From: Fictibacillus phosphorivorans
Lineage (GTDB): Bacteria; Bacillota; Bacilli; Bacillales; Fictibacillaceae
DNA: 64,000 nucleotides
Assembly: GCF_001619875.1 (NCBI RefSeq)
Contig: NZ_LRFC01000012.1
Span: 1-64,000 of the forward strand
Direction: 5' to 3'
Part shown: positions 35,422 to 43,968 of the stretch, piece by piece
Numbering within the stretch: position 1 is the first letter of the stretch
Layout of the letters: each line of letters opens with the position of its first letter
Made by a program: the position numbers and the translations under genes
The notes under the pieces: generated by a model
Told to the model about the DNA's origin: nothing
Database searches by the model: none
What the model saw: the letters and a program-made list of their open reading frames with translations, nothing else

Positions 35422-36831
35422 ATGAACTGGGAACTGCAAAATAAAGAGCTTGAAAGAGCAATTGCTGAAATAACGGAGATCGCTGACCACTTTGGCCTTG
35501 ATTTTTACCCAATGCGGTATGAAATATGTCCTGCAGATATTATCTATACATTTGGTGCGTACGGGATGCCAACGCGTTTTTCTCATTGGAGTTTTGGAAA
35601 ACAGTTTCACAAAATGAAGCTTCAGTATGACTTAGGACTGAGCAAAATTTATGAGCTCGTCATTAACTCTGATCCTTGTTACGCGTTCTTGCTGGATACG
35701 AATTCCCTCATACAGAACAAATTAATTATTGCTCACGTTCTTGCGCATTGTGATTTCTTTAAAAACAATGTTCGCTTTTCCAATACAAGAAGAGATATGG
35801 TTGAATGTATGACTGCAACAGCTGAACGTGTGGCTCAATACGAACATTTATATGGCAAAAAAGAGGTAGAACAGTTCCTAGACGCAGTTCTAGCCATACA
35901 AGAACACATTGATCCTTCCCTTGTAAGAAACAAACTAAATTATGTATTTGAAGACGAGGAAGAGTTCACGCCAAAGAAAGAAACACCTTATGATGATCTA
36001 TGGAAACTGGATGATAAAAAGGGTCCAAAACCAGCTTTGAAAAAGAAAAAGTCATTCCCGCCGCAGCCTGAAAAGGACATACTCTTATTTATTGAGCAAT
36101 ACAGCCGTGAGCTTGAAGAATGGCAGCGTGATATTTTATCCATGATGAGAGAAGAGATGCTTTATTTCTGGCCGCAGCTTGAAACGAAAATCATGAACGA
36201 AGGCTGGGCTAGCTATTGGCACGCAAAAATCCTGCAGGAGATGGATCTCACTTCGCATGAGACGATCGAGTTCGCTAAACTGAACGCGGGTGTTGTCCAA
36301 CCTTCGAAGACTTCGATCAATCCGTATTATCTCGGCTTGCAGATCTTCAAAGATATCGAGGAACGCTATAATAATCCTAATGAGGAATTGTTACGACAAG
36401 GGGTAAAAGCAGGCTCAGGTCGCGAAAAGATGTTTGAAGTTCGTGAACTGGAATCTGATATGTCATTTATCCGAAACTATTTAACGAAAGATCTCGCTCA
36501 GCGGGAAGACATGTACCTTTTCCAAAAGCAAGGCAAGGAATATAAGATCGTCGACAAGCAGTGGGAAGAGGTTCGTGATCAGCTAGTGAGCATGCGGGTA
36601 AACGGCGGTTTTCCTTATATTACAGTAAATGATGGAGACTATATGAAAAATGGGGAGCTCTATCTCGTTCATAGTTATGAAGATATGGAACTGGATGTGA
36701 AGTATCTCGAAAAAGTATTGCCGCATCTTCATCACCTGTGGGGACGCCCTGTTCACATGGAGACGAAGATCGAGCAGAAGCCTGTTCTCTTCACGTTTGA
36801 TGGGAAGACGGTGCATCGGAAGTATCTCTAA
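35422..36831 (+). CDS. spoVR: stage V sporulation protein R
   Basis: SpoVR family, required for normal spore cortex formation in B. subtilis; the E. coli homologue is YcgB. The 469-residue protein has the characteristic N-terminal [20 protein letters not shown] and [12 protein letters not shown], a [25 protein letters not shown] block with conserved His residues, and [12 protein letters not shown] in the middle. AGGAGGGGG precedes ATG. It is functionally linked in other bacteria to PrkA and YhbH, both present about 17-20 kb upstream. Confidence 0.95.
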   Translation: MNWELQNKELERAIAEITEIADHFGLDFYPMRYEICPADIIYTFGAYGMPTRFSHWSFGKQFHKMKLQYDLGLSKIYELVINSDPCYAFLLDTNSLIQNKLIIAHVLAHCDFFKNNVRFSNTRRDMVECMTATAERVAQYEHLYGKKEVEQFLDAVLAIQEHIDPSLVRNKLNYVFEDEEEFTPKKETPYDDLWKLDDKKGPKPALKKKKSFPPQPEKDILLFIEQYSRELEEWQRDILSMMREEMLYFWPQLETKIMNEGWASYWHAKILQEMDLTSHETIEFAKLNAGVVQPSKTSINPYYLGLQIFKDIEERYNNPNEELLRQGVKAGSGREKMFEVRELESDMSFIRNYLTKDLAQREDMYLFQKQGKEYKIVDKQWEEVRDQLVSMRVNGGFPYITVNDGDYMKNGELYLVHSYEDMELDVKYLEKVLPHLHHLWGRPVHMETKIEQKPVLFTFDGKTVHRKYL

Positions 36832-36846
36832 AATTAAACATTTGTT

Positions 36847-36876
36847 TAAAAGCACTCTACTCGGGGTGCTTTTTAT
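36847..36876 (+). terminator. terminator after spoVR
   Basis: AAAAGCACT-CTACTCGG-GGTGCTTTTT hairpin. Confidence 0.8.
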
Positions 36877-36928
36877 TCGAGGTTTATTTTTATTGCATTT
36901 ACAACAAAAATAAGTTAATTTATATGTA

Positions 36929-36946
36929 TTGTTGCAATTACAACAA
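36929..36946. promoter_or_regulatory. MarR-type operator
   Basis: TTGTTGCAATTACAACAA, an 18-base near-palindrome 25 bases before the MarR gene. A partial second copy TTGCATTTACAACAA lies at about 36893-36907, giving two tandem sites consistent with autorepression. Confidence 0.7.
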
Positions 36947-36971
36947 AAAGGTGATTTTTGAGGAGCTTATT

Positions 36972-37424
36972 ATGAAAGAAATTCTTCGTGAAATTGGAAT
37001 GATAGCCAGGGCTTTAGAATCAATTAGTAATATTGAATTCAAAGAATATGACCTTACAAAAGGGCAGTATTTGTACCTAGTGAGAATATGTGAAAACCCG
37101 GGAATCATTCAAGAAAAGTTAGCAGAGATGATAAAGGTAGATCGTACAACTGCGGCTCGGGCTATTAAAAAACTTGAAATGAATGGATTTATTGAAAAGA
37201 AGGATGATCAACAAAATAAAAAAATTAAAAAACTCTTTCCAACAGAGAAAGGGAACAATGTGTATCCTTTCATAAAAAGAGAACATGATTATTCGAATTT
37301 CATAGCGCTAGAGGGATTTTCCGAAAAAGAAATAGATAACATCTCTATTCTTCTTCAAAGAGTAAGAAAAAACATTGAAAAAGACTGGGAATATGTAAAA
37401 AAGGGAAACAAGAGAAATTATTGA
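36972..37424 (+). CDS. MarR-family transcriptional regulator
   Basis: Winged-helix dimeric regulator of 150 residues. The HTH-wing block is PGIIQEKLAEMIKVDRTTAARAIKKLEMNGFIEKKDDQ-like, with N- and C-terminal dimerisation helices. The true start is ATG 36972, seven bases after GAGGAG. It is followed 21 bases later by a paiA-like acetyltransferase gene, so it probably controls a two-gene operon through the TTGTTG palindromes upstream. The ligand is unknown. Confidence 0.88.
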   Translation: MKEILREIGMIARALESISNIEFKEYDLTKGQYLYLVRICENPGIIQEKLAEMIKVDRTTAARAIKKLEMNGFIEKKDDQQNKKIKKLFPTEKGNNVYPFIKREHDYSNFIALEGFSEKEIDNISILLQRVRKNIEKDWEYVKKGNKRNY

Positions 37425-37961
<537 letters not shown>

Positions 37962-38122
37962 TAACTTTTTAAAAAAGGTGGGATTTCCATGTACAATCCC
38001 AATACTTTAACTAAGCTGAGATAAACTTCTGGATGACTTTTTGACCTAATAATGATGAGTCTCGGAATGTGAAAAAATGTTAAACTAGAGATAAGCAACT
38101 GAACATGTTTGAAAATTAGTTT

Positions 38123-38172
38123 AGACGATGGAGTTCGTCTGTAATGTATTCAACTGCCTATGACTCCTACCA
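38123..38172 (+). promoter_or_regulatory. fluoride riboswitch aptamer (crcB motif)
   Basis: AGACGATGGAGTTCGTCT hairpin followed by CAACTGCC and TATGACTCCTAC reproduces the crcB RNA consensus, with the GGAGT segment able to pair with ACTCC in the pseudoknot. It precedes two fluoride channel genes, as expected. Confidence 0.9.
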
Positions 38173-38202
38173 GCTGCTCTGGTAGGAGTCTGTGTTTTTC
38201 TT
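38162..38202 (+). terminator. fluoride-controlled terminator (expression platform)
   Basis: GACTCCTACCAG-CTGCT-CTGGTAGGAGTC hairpin followed by TGTGTTTTTC. Its 5' arm is the ACTCCTAC end of the aptamer, so fluoride binding should block termination and turn on the channel genes. Confidence 0.9.
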
Positions 38203-38224
38203 AATGAATTACCGGGGGGATAAC

Positions 38225-38623
38225 ATGATCTATTTATTTATTGGGATCGGCGGTATTGTAGGAGCCCTAATACGTTATTATGTTGGACTGATGTTCGTGA
38301 ATCAGACTTTATCCGGATTTCCAATTTCTACATTGATAGTGAATTTACTAGGGTGTTTTGCTTTAGGATGGTTCACTACAAGAGTTGCTACCCGTAAAAT
38401 AATGCGACCAGAAATTATATCTGGATTGGGAACGGGCTTAATTGGATCGTTTACAACCTTTTCTACTTTTAGTGCAGATGCATTGTTATTAATGCAAGAA
38501 AATCGTCTAGGCACTGCCTTTACATATGTCTCTTTAAGCTTGTTCGGCGGCATAATATTCTCCTTTGCAGGTCATTGGTTAGGAGAAGTAAGACACAGCA
38601 GAGTTAAGGGGGATGTATCATGA
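38225..38623 (+). CDS. crcB1: fluoride channel FluC, subunit 1
   Basis: Small four-helix fluoride exporter of the Fluc family. Typical motifs: GGIVGALIRYYVG at the N-terminus, GFPISTLIVNLLGCFALG with the conserved Asn, and GSFTTFSTFSADALLL with the Phe-box. 132 residues from ATG 38225, just after GGGGGGA. The following crcB2 overlaps by four bases (ATGA), so the product is probably an obligate heterodimer of two different subunits, as in B. subtilis YhdU/YhdV. Confidence 0.95.
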   Translation: MIYLFIGIGGIVGALIRYYVGLMFVNQTLSGFPISTLIVNLLGCFALGWFTTRVATRKIMRPEIISGLGTGLIGSFTTFSTFSADALLLMQENRLGTAFTYVSLSLFGGIIFSFAGHWLGEVRHSRVKGDVS

Positions 38624-38979
38624 TCTCTAGTTTCCTTGTAGCGGCAGGCGGTTTTTTTGGAGCTATCTCAAGAGTTGCTGCGTCTAAAAGAATCAATCAG
38701 TACAACAAAAGAGAGTTGCCATTAGGTACTTTAGTCGTTAATTTGGTAGGTTCATTTCTTTTAGGGCTCGTGATCGGATCGAATATGAATCATTCCCTAT
38801 TTCTACTTTTTGGAACAGGTTTTCTCGGTGCGTTCACAACTTTTTCAACGTTTAAGCTAGAAAACATTCAGCTTCATATGAAAAAGAAATGGAAAACATT
38901 GATTCTTTATATAGTGCTCAGTTACAGTTTAGGAATCCTTTTAGCATTTGCAGGGTTAAAGATTGGTTATTCTCTATAA
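38620..38979 (+). CDS. crcB2: fluoride channel FluC, subunit 2
   Basis: Second Fluc subunit, 119 residues, four membrane helices. Motifs: GGFFGAISRVAASKRI, LPLGTLVVNLVGSFLLG and GFLGAFTTFSTFKLENIQL. It starts inside the stop codon of crcB1 and is translationally coupled. Controlled by the fluoride riboswitch upstream. Confidence 0.95.
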   Translation: MISSFLVAAGGFFGAISRVAASKRINQYNKRELPLGTLVVNLVGSFLLGLVIGSNMNHSLFLLFGTGFLGAFTTFSTFKLENIQLHMKKKWKTLILYIVLSYSLGILLAFAGLKIGYSL

Positions 38980-39051
38980 AAGGTCTCCCCGACAGTGATA
39001 AACTTATAACACGAATGAAGAATCATAACGAGTAGAAGGTGAATGGTGTAA

Positions 39052-39435
39052 ATGAGGCAATTTATAGATAAAATAAAGCACTGGGCAAAAGAGATAAAAA
39101 GACAGCTCTATGTCTTATTTTTAGTATCACAACACAAAGACGTTCCAATCTATGTGAAAGCATTGGCGATCACTGTCGTTGCCTACGCATTAAGTCCTAT
39201 CGATTTAATTCCTGATTTTATCCCGTTTTTAGGTTTTTTGGATGATATTATTCTTCTTCCTTTAGGGATCGTCATGGTTTTTCGATTGATTTCTCCATCT
39301 ATTCTAGAAGAATGCAAGAATCAGGCTGCTAATCATAACAAGAAGCTTCCGAAGAATTGGATAGCAGGCGGCGTGATTTTGGTAATTTGGGTTACTGTTT
39401 TAATTTTACTCATAAACAAATTCTCAACGCTTTAA
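39052..39435 (+). CDS. YkvA-family (DUF1232) membrane protein
   Basis: A 127-residue protein containing the DUF1232 hallmark KALAITVVAYALSPIDLIPDFIPFLGFLDD, with two or three membrane segments and a C-terminal hydrophobic anchor. Function unknown; family members are common in Bacilli. AGAAGGTGA precedes ATG. A 248-base gap follows, containing a two-unit remnant of a repeat array and possibly the promoter of the next two-component operon. Confidence 0.85.
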   Translation: MRQFIDKIKHWAKEIKRQLYVLFLVSQHKDVPIYVKALAITVVAYALSPIDLIPDFIPFLGFLDDIILLPLGIVMVFRLISPSILEECKNQAANHNKKLPKNWIAGGVILVIWVTVLILLINKFSTL

Positions 39436-39548
39436 GTTTATTTTTATCTAAATGATTAGGTATTCCGTATTGTTAAAACACATTATAGTTGTAGTACTTA
39501 TAAGATCAACCAACAACACTTTGTCGTAAATACCATAAAATGTATGGA

Positions 39549-39594
39549 GAAGACTTATGAACTTTTTGAAGACCTATAAACCTATTTTTTTGAA
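39549..39594. repeat. two-unit remnant resembling array 3
   Basis: GAAGACTTATGAACTTTTT at 39549 and GAAGACCTATAAACC at 39568, related to the GGCCTATAA units at 41.5 kb but only two units, 19 bases apart. Confidence 0.45.
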
Positions 39595-39683
39595 CTGCAC
39601 TCATTCTAGAGTCAGTTCTATTTTTTATATCACTACTCATCATCCGTTATAATAACAGTACTATACCTGTTGGGGGAGTTAAC

Positions 39684-40379
39684 GTGAAAACCATTTTAAT
39701 TGTGGAAGATGAACCAAAGTTATTGGAAGTTGTCTCTTCTTATCTGAAGAATGAAGGTTTTCATACACTTGAAGCTCTAAATGCAACGGATGCATTAAAA
39801 CGAATGAACAAGGATTCAATTGATTTTGTGGTTCTTGATCTTATGCTCCCAGATATGAGTGGAGAAGAACTTTGTCAAAGGATTAGACAGGCTCACACGA
39901 TCCCTATTTTGATGCTGACTGCAAAAGTTAAGGAAGAAGATCGTATAAACGGTTTGGCGCTCGGTGCTGATGATTATATGGCAAAGCCTTTTAGCCCGCG
40001 TGAACTTGTTATGCGGATCAAGACGATTCTACGCCGTTCAGGAAATGGAGAATTACTTGCTGAGCAGGTTACATATAACGGAGGAGATTTAAAGATTGAT
40101 GCTGGTAAGCAAGAGGTATTCGTAAAGGGAGAAACAGTCAATCTTACACCTAATGAATACAAGTTGCTGCTTACGTTTGGAAGGCATCCTAATCGTGTTT
40201 TCTCTAGAGAAGAATTAGTGGAAAAGATTTTGGGCTTTGACTTTGAAGGAGATAGCAGGACCATCGATCAGCATGTGAAGAATCTTAGGTATAAGCTGGA
40301 GAATGACCCTAAAAATCCAACCTATATTGTTACTGTGTTTGGTGTAGGGTACAAGTTTACAGGAGGCGGTCATGTTTAA
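39684..40379 (+). CDS. OmpR-family response regulator
   Basis: Two-component regulator of 231 residues: receiver domain with acidic VEDE pocket, phospho-acceptor Asp52 (VVLDLMLPDMSG) and Lys in AKPFSPREL, then a winged-helix DNA-binding domain (NLTPNEYKLLLTF, SRTIDQHVKNLRYKLE, VFGVGYKF). The GTG start follows GGGGGAG. Its gene overlaps the kinase gene by eight bases. Regulon unknown; the YdhK lipoprotein and metal genes nearby make envelope or metal stress plausible (inference). Confidence 0.92.
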   Translation: MKTILIVEDEPKLLEVVSSYLKNEGFHTLEALNATDALKRMNKDSIDFVVLDLMLPDMSGEELCQRIRQAHTIPILMLTAKVKEEDRINGLALGADDYMAKPFSPRELVMRIKTILRRSGNGELLAEQVTYNGGDLKIDAGKQEVFVKGETVNLTPNEYKLLLTFGRHPNRVFSREELVEKILGFDFEGDSRTIDQHVKNLRYKLENDPKNPTYIVTVFGVGYKFTGGGHV

Positions 40380-41457
40380 AGGACTGCATGCAAAGTTAAC
40401 TCTTATTTTTATTTTCGCCGCGTCATCTATCGTCCTTATAGCAGGTCTCATTATCATGTTCGAGGTTCATTATCACATCACGATGTTTCAAAGAGATGTG
40501 CCCGAGTTTCAAAGTATACAGCCTTTAACCCATCATTTTGAGAAGGCTTTATTGAGTTCTGTTCTATGGACTTCGATAGGTGCCATTATTTTAGTTTGTA
40601 TGATTAGTTATGTTGTGGCGAAAAACTTATCAAGACCGTTGGTAGAAATGAGAGAAGCGGCTGAAAAGATGGCAAAAGGTAAGCTTGAAGTAAGGATAGA
40701 AACACTAGGGAATGATGAACTAAATGATCTTGGAAATTCTCTAAACCTGCTTGCTTCTAAACTTCAATTACAGGAAACATCTCGAAAAAACATGACTTCC
40801 GATATCGCCCATGAACTGAGAACACCATTGGCCACCATTAAAAGTCACCTTGAAGCCTTTGAAGATGGTGTTTTCCTGCCAACTTCAGATCGAATACATT
40901 CCCTTAAAGAAGAAATTGAACGCCTGATTTCTTTAGTTCAAGATTTAGAGCATTTAACAGCTATGGAAGCACCAGAGTTCTCATTAAATAAGAAAGAGGC
41001 GAACCTGAATACGATCATTACGAAAAGTATGGATGCTGTTGCAGGAGCGTTTGTGCAAAAGAATGTTACACTACATTCAGAATTGCAGTGTAACATTGAA
41101 CTAAGCATAGATTCGAAACGAATTGCGCAAGTATTAATAAACTTGTTAAGTAATGCACTTACCTATACACCAGCTGGGGGGAAGGTGAATATTTCAACAA
41201 AAACAGATAATGACTCTATTTTCCTTTCAGTCAAAGATACTGGAATCGGCATTCCAAAAGAAGAGATTGAACAAGTGTTTGAACGTTTTTATCGTGGAGA
41301 AAAATCCAGGAGCAGAGAACATGGTGGCAGTGGGATTGGCTTAACCATTGTAAAAAGGATTGTTCAAGCACATGGTGGAGAAATTTGGATCAACAGTGAG
41401 TCTGGAACAGGGACAGAAGTTAAGATAAAGTTTAATAGGGAAAAGGCCGGCATTTGA
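40372..41457 (+). CDS. HAMP-domain sensor histidine kinase
   Basis: Membrane kinase of 361 residues. Two membrane helices (about 8-30 and 62-83) bracket a short extracellular loop of about 30 residues, too small for a large ligand domain. A HAMP domain follows (to about 135), then the DHp helix with phospho-acceptor His147 (SDIAHELRTPLATIKSH) and an ATPase domain with LINLLSNALTYT, DTGIGIPKEE and HGGSGIGLTIVKRI. Cotranscribed with the response regulator and ended by a terminator. Confidence 0.92.
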   Translation: MFKGLHAKLTLIFIFAASSIVLIAGLIIMFEVHYHITMFQRDVPEFQSIQPLTHHFEKALLSSVLWTSIGAIILVCMISYVVAKNLSRPLVEMREAAEKMAKGKLEVRIETLGNDELNDLGNSLNLLASKLQLQETSRKNMTSDIAHELRTPLATIKSHLEAFEDGVFLPTSDRIHSLKEEIERLISLVQDLEHLTAMEAPEFSLNKKEANLNTIITKSMDAVAGAFVQKNVTLHSELQCNIELSIDSKRIAQVLINLLSNALTYTPAGGKVNISTKTDNDSIFLSVKDTGIGIPKEEIEQVFERFYRGEKSRSREHGGSGIGLTIVKRIVQAHGGEIWINSESGTGTEVKIKFNREKAGI

Positions 41458-41480
41458 TTTTAAATGGCCAGCCTTTTTGG
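41441..41480 (+). terminator. terminator after the histidine kinase
   Basis: AAAAGGCCGGCATTT...AAATGGCCAGCCTTTTT hairpin overlapping the stop codon. Confidence 0.88.
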
Positions 41481-41531
41481 GCAATTAATTTTTGGGAGTA
41501 GCAAACGTACTGCCTGTGTTCTTTTGTCGAA

Positions 41532-41656
41532 AAGCCTATAAATTATTTTGAGGGCCCATAACTATTTTTCAAGGGCCTATAAAAAAATTTGAAGGCCGAT
41601 AACTATTCTTCAAGGGCCTATAAACATTTTTGAAGGCCCATTAATTTTTTTCACGG
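41532..41656. repeat. 20/21-bp-period intergenic array 3 (GGCCTATAA core)
   Basis: The anchor GCC starts at 41534, 41554, 41575, 41595, 41616 and 41636: spacings 20, 21, 20, 21, 20. Units alternate between GGGCCTATAAA...TTTGAA and GGCC-ATAACTATT-TTCAA, so the real unit is a 41-bp dimer. It lies between convergent genes and only partly overlaps the terminator region. Confidence 0.88.
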
Positions 41657-41692
41657 ACTAAAAATGGTGCAAAAGCTAATGCAATATACAGC

Positions 41693-42241
41693 TTATTCAG
41701 CTGATAACTCGCTTTCGGTAACCCATTTATGATTGGTTACTTTTTTACCACCGGTAGTAGGGGTATAGTCCACCATGTAGACTGTAGTTTGTTCAGCAGA
41801 ATCGATAACGGCTTTTGCCCCTTTCATCCCTTTCATATGGTCTGCGTTCAGGATAACTTCAGTCCCGGCAGCTAGAGGTTTATCGCCTGCATCTTTAATT
41901 TCCTCGTGTATGACCCACTTGTGGTCTGTCACCTTTTTGCCTCCTGTTGTTGGCGTATAGCTCACAGTGTAAACAGTCGTATCATAAGCACCTGCAATCG
42001 TAGCTTCTGCACCATTCATGCCTTTCATATGCTCCGCTTTAATAATGGCTTTGCTGCCCACTTCAAAGGTTGGATCCTCTGCTTTCTTCAGACCTTTTGG
42101 AACTTCACCTGAACCAGAATGATCCATTTCTCCATGATCCATACCATCGTGATTTTCTTCGGTTTGATTATTCCCACAAGCTGAGAGTATGAGTGAAATT
42201 GCTAGCATTAAAATGGCGATAACGTTCTTAGTCGTTTTCAT
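41693..42241 (-). CDS. ydhK: YdhK-family lipoprotein (DUF1541 duplicated)
   Basis: Exported lipoprotein of 182 residues: signal peptide with lipobox LSAC, a His/Met/Asp-rich linker (HDGMDHGEMDHSG, a plausible metal-binding stretch), and two tandem DUF1541 repeats. Each repeat has KAEHMKGMNGAEATI / NADHMKGMKGAKAVI followed by TTVYTVSYTPTTGGKKVTDHKW. Function unknown; HMKGM suggests copper or other soft metal binding (inference). GGAGGATAAAAAA precedes ATG. An ArsR-type palindrome lies 110 bases upstream in the shared divergent region with arsR2. Confidence 0.85.
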   Translation of the reverse strand: MKTTKNVIAILMLAISLILSACGNNQTEENHDGMDHGEMDHSGSGEVPKGLKKAEDPTFEVGSKAIIKAEHMKGMNGAEATIAGAYDTTVYTVSYTPTTGGKKVTDHKWVIHEEIKDAGDKPLAAGTEVILNADHMKGMKGAKAVIDSAEQTTVYMVDYTPTTGGKKVTNHKWVTESELSAE

Positions 42242-42350
42242 TTTTTTATCCTCCTTCTAAAAATAGAGTACCCATACTTCATAAATACACCTGAATATGA
42301 AATGCGTATTTTAAGCATAATGGGTAGTTGTGTAGAAGTTGTGAAGATTA

Positions 42351-42370
42351 AAATCAAATTATTTTGATTT
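42351..42370. promoter_or_regulatory. ArsR-type palindrome, distal
   Basis: AAATCAAA-TTAT-TTTGATTT, an exact inverted repeat of the ATCAAA-type used by ArsR proteins, between ydhK and arsR2. Confidence 0.55.
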
Positions 42371-42409
42371 AATAGTTGCAAATTAGTAAATAAAGGATAT
42401 ACTATAAAT

Positions 42410-42429
42410 ACATCAATAATTTTTGATGT
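42410..42429. promoter_or_regulatory. ArsR-type operator before arsR2
   Basis: ACATCAATAATTTTTGATGT, inverted repeat ACATCAA-N6-TTGATGT, 15 bases before the arsR2 start and immediately before its ribosome site. Confidence 0.75.
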
Positions 42430-42443
42430 TAGGAGATGGTGTA

Positions 42444-42776
42444 ATGGAGAAGGAAATACCTTTACTGAACAATATGAATGTATCTGCAATTGATTTTGAA
42501 AAATATGAACAGAAGTTTAAAGCACTTGCCGATCAACAGCGTTTGCAGATTATAAATATTTTAGCTTTGAAAGAGAGTGTTTGTGTTTGCGATCTAACAC
42601 CTATTATCGATATGCCTCAATCCAAACTTTCTTATCACTTAAAGATATTATTAGAAGCAGATCTGATAAAGAAAGAAAAAAGGGGAACATGGAATTATTA
42701 TTCATTGAATATCAAAGAGTTAAAAGACCTTTTATCAAATCAATTATGCTGTGTGTTTCTTCCATCTTGTTGTTAA
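42444..42776 (+). CDS. arsR: ArsR-family repressor with C-terminal Cys pairs
   Basis: Second ArsR-like winged-helix regulator in the window, 110 residues from ATG 42444 (AGGAGATGG upstream). Metalloid site ESVCVCDL (Cys47, Cys49) and recognition helix MPQSKLSYHLKILLEADL. The tail LCCVFLPSCC adds Cys102, 103, 109 and 110, a likely extra As(III) or organoarsenical site as in MAs(III)-selective ArsR proteins (inference). Two matching palindromes flank the gene, one before it and one after it, upstream of arsP. Confidence 0.88.
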   Translation: MEKEIPLLNNMNVSAIDFEKYEQKFKALADQQRLQIINILALKESVCVCDLTPIIDMPQSKLSYHLKILLEADLIKKEKRGTWNYYSLNIKELKDLLSNQLCCVFLPSCC

Positions 42777-42816
42777 ATTGTGTACTACAAAATATGTAGT
42801 ACTTCAATTTTACATA

Positions 42817-42840
42817 ATACATCAATTTTTTTTGATGTAT
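42817..42840. promoter_or_regulatory. ArsR-type operator between arsR2 and arsP
   Basis: ATACATCAA-TTTTTT-TTGATGTAT, a perfect 24-base inverted repeat. It shares CATCAA...TTGATG with the site before arsR2, so the downstream arsP unit is probably controlled by the same protein. Confidence 0.8.
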
Positions 42841-42863
42841 AGATCAAATTTTTTTAATATAAC

Positions 42864-43060
42864 AGGAGGAGAGATTTTGTTATGAACTTTTACTATCTAG
42901 AAAGATGTCAGAGATGAAACGAAGAGAAATGGAGCAATTGACAAAAGAAACCTCGAGATCCCACTTCGAAAAAAATTTGTATTACATCTTGATTCACTGT
43001 CTTCAAGAATGAACTTAAAACAATCGATTCAAGTTTGTTGCGCTTGATAAAAAAGGAGAA
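42864..43060 (+). other. leader or gene remnant between operator and arsP
   Basis: AGGAGGAGAG is followed by ATG 42882, but the frame stops after 11 codons. A second frame opens at 42905 (35 codons, beginning MSEMKRREMEQL and ending LIHCLQE). Neither resembles a known family. It could be a decayed gene with one or two frameshifts, or an attenuator leader for arsP. Confidence 0.4.
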
Positions 43061-43065
43061 GAAAA

Positions 43066-43935
43066 ATGATGTGGATGGAAACATTTAAAAGTTTTTTGAG
43101 TATCGCTTTAGAATTGACCGTTTTGTTTATTGCTATCTCCTTTATCATTAATTTGCTTCAATCGTATATCCCCTACGAAAAAGTGGAGAAGTTTCTGAGT
43201 GGTAAGAATAAAGGATTAGCAGCACTTTTCGCCTTGATTTTTGCCTTTGTCACCCCATTTTGTTCATGTTCAACGATTCCTGTCATCGTAAACATGATAA
43301 AGAAAAAGATGCCTTTCTCAATAGTCATGGTGTTTCTATTCGCATCACCTGTACTAGATCCAACGATTATAACCATTATGGGAGTCATCCTTGGCTGGAA
43401 AGTAACGATCATCTATACAATCGTAACAGCTATCTTATCTGTCATCATAGGTTTCTTATTAAATGCTCTTGGGTTTGAGAGTTCAGTGAAAAATGTCGTG
43501 ATGACCGGTTATGAAAGGGAAACGAAAAACTTTAATGTAAAAAGAGCTCTATTAGAAACATTAAATTTAATGAAGAGTGTCTATCCATATTTGATTGCAG
43601 GCGCTGCAATAGGAGCAGTCATTCATGGTATTGTACCGACTGAATGGATTGCAAGTACGTTTGGAAGTGATAAATGGTGGATTATCCCCATTGCAGCGGT
43701 TATAGGCATTCCGTTATACATCAGACTGTCTAGTATGATTCCGATTTCTCAAGTTCTGATTGCAAAAGGAATGGCTTTAGGACCTGTAATGGCTCTTATG
43801 ATTAGTTCTGCTGGTGCAAGCTTACCAGAGGTCGTTCTTTTGAAATCTATTTTTAAAAAGGAGCTTGTACTAACTTTTGTAGCTTCGGTTATAACCATGT
43901 CCACTGTATCAGGATTTATTTTCTATCTGATTTAA
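43066..43935 (+). CDS. arsP: ArsP-type organoarsenical permease (DUF318 family)
   Basis: Membrane permease of 289 residues with about eight segments. The signature TPFCSCSTIPVI (Cys66, Cys68) is the Cys pair required by ArsP, which exports trivalent methylated or aromatic arsenicals; a second conserved block is IPLYIRLSSMIPISQVLIAKG and the late SAGASLPEVVLLKSIF. It could act on another substrate since DUF318 is broad, but the ArsR-type operator upstream supports arsenic. AAAAGGAG is seven bases before ATG. Confidence 0.82.
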   Translation: MMWMETFKSFLSIALELTVLFIAISFIINLLQSYIPYEKVEKFLSGKNKGLAALFALIFAFVTPFCSCSTIPVIVNMIKKKMPFSIVMVFLFASPVLDPTIITIMGVILGWKVTIIYTIVTAILSVIIGFLLNALGFESSVKNVVMTGYERETKNFNVKRALLETLNLMKSVYPYLIAGAAIGAVIHGIVPTEWIASTFGSDKWWIIPIAAVIGIPLYIRLSSMIPISQVLIAKGMALGPVMALMISSAGASLPEVVLLKSIFKKELVLTFVASVITMSTVSGFIFYLI

Positions 43936-43968
43936 AAATGCATTCCTTAAGAAAGGAGGTGAGAAAAG

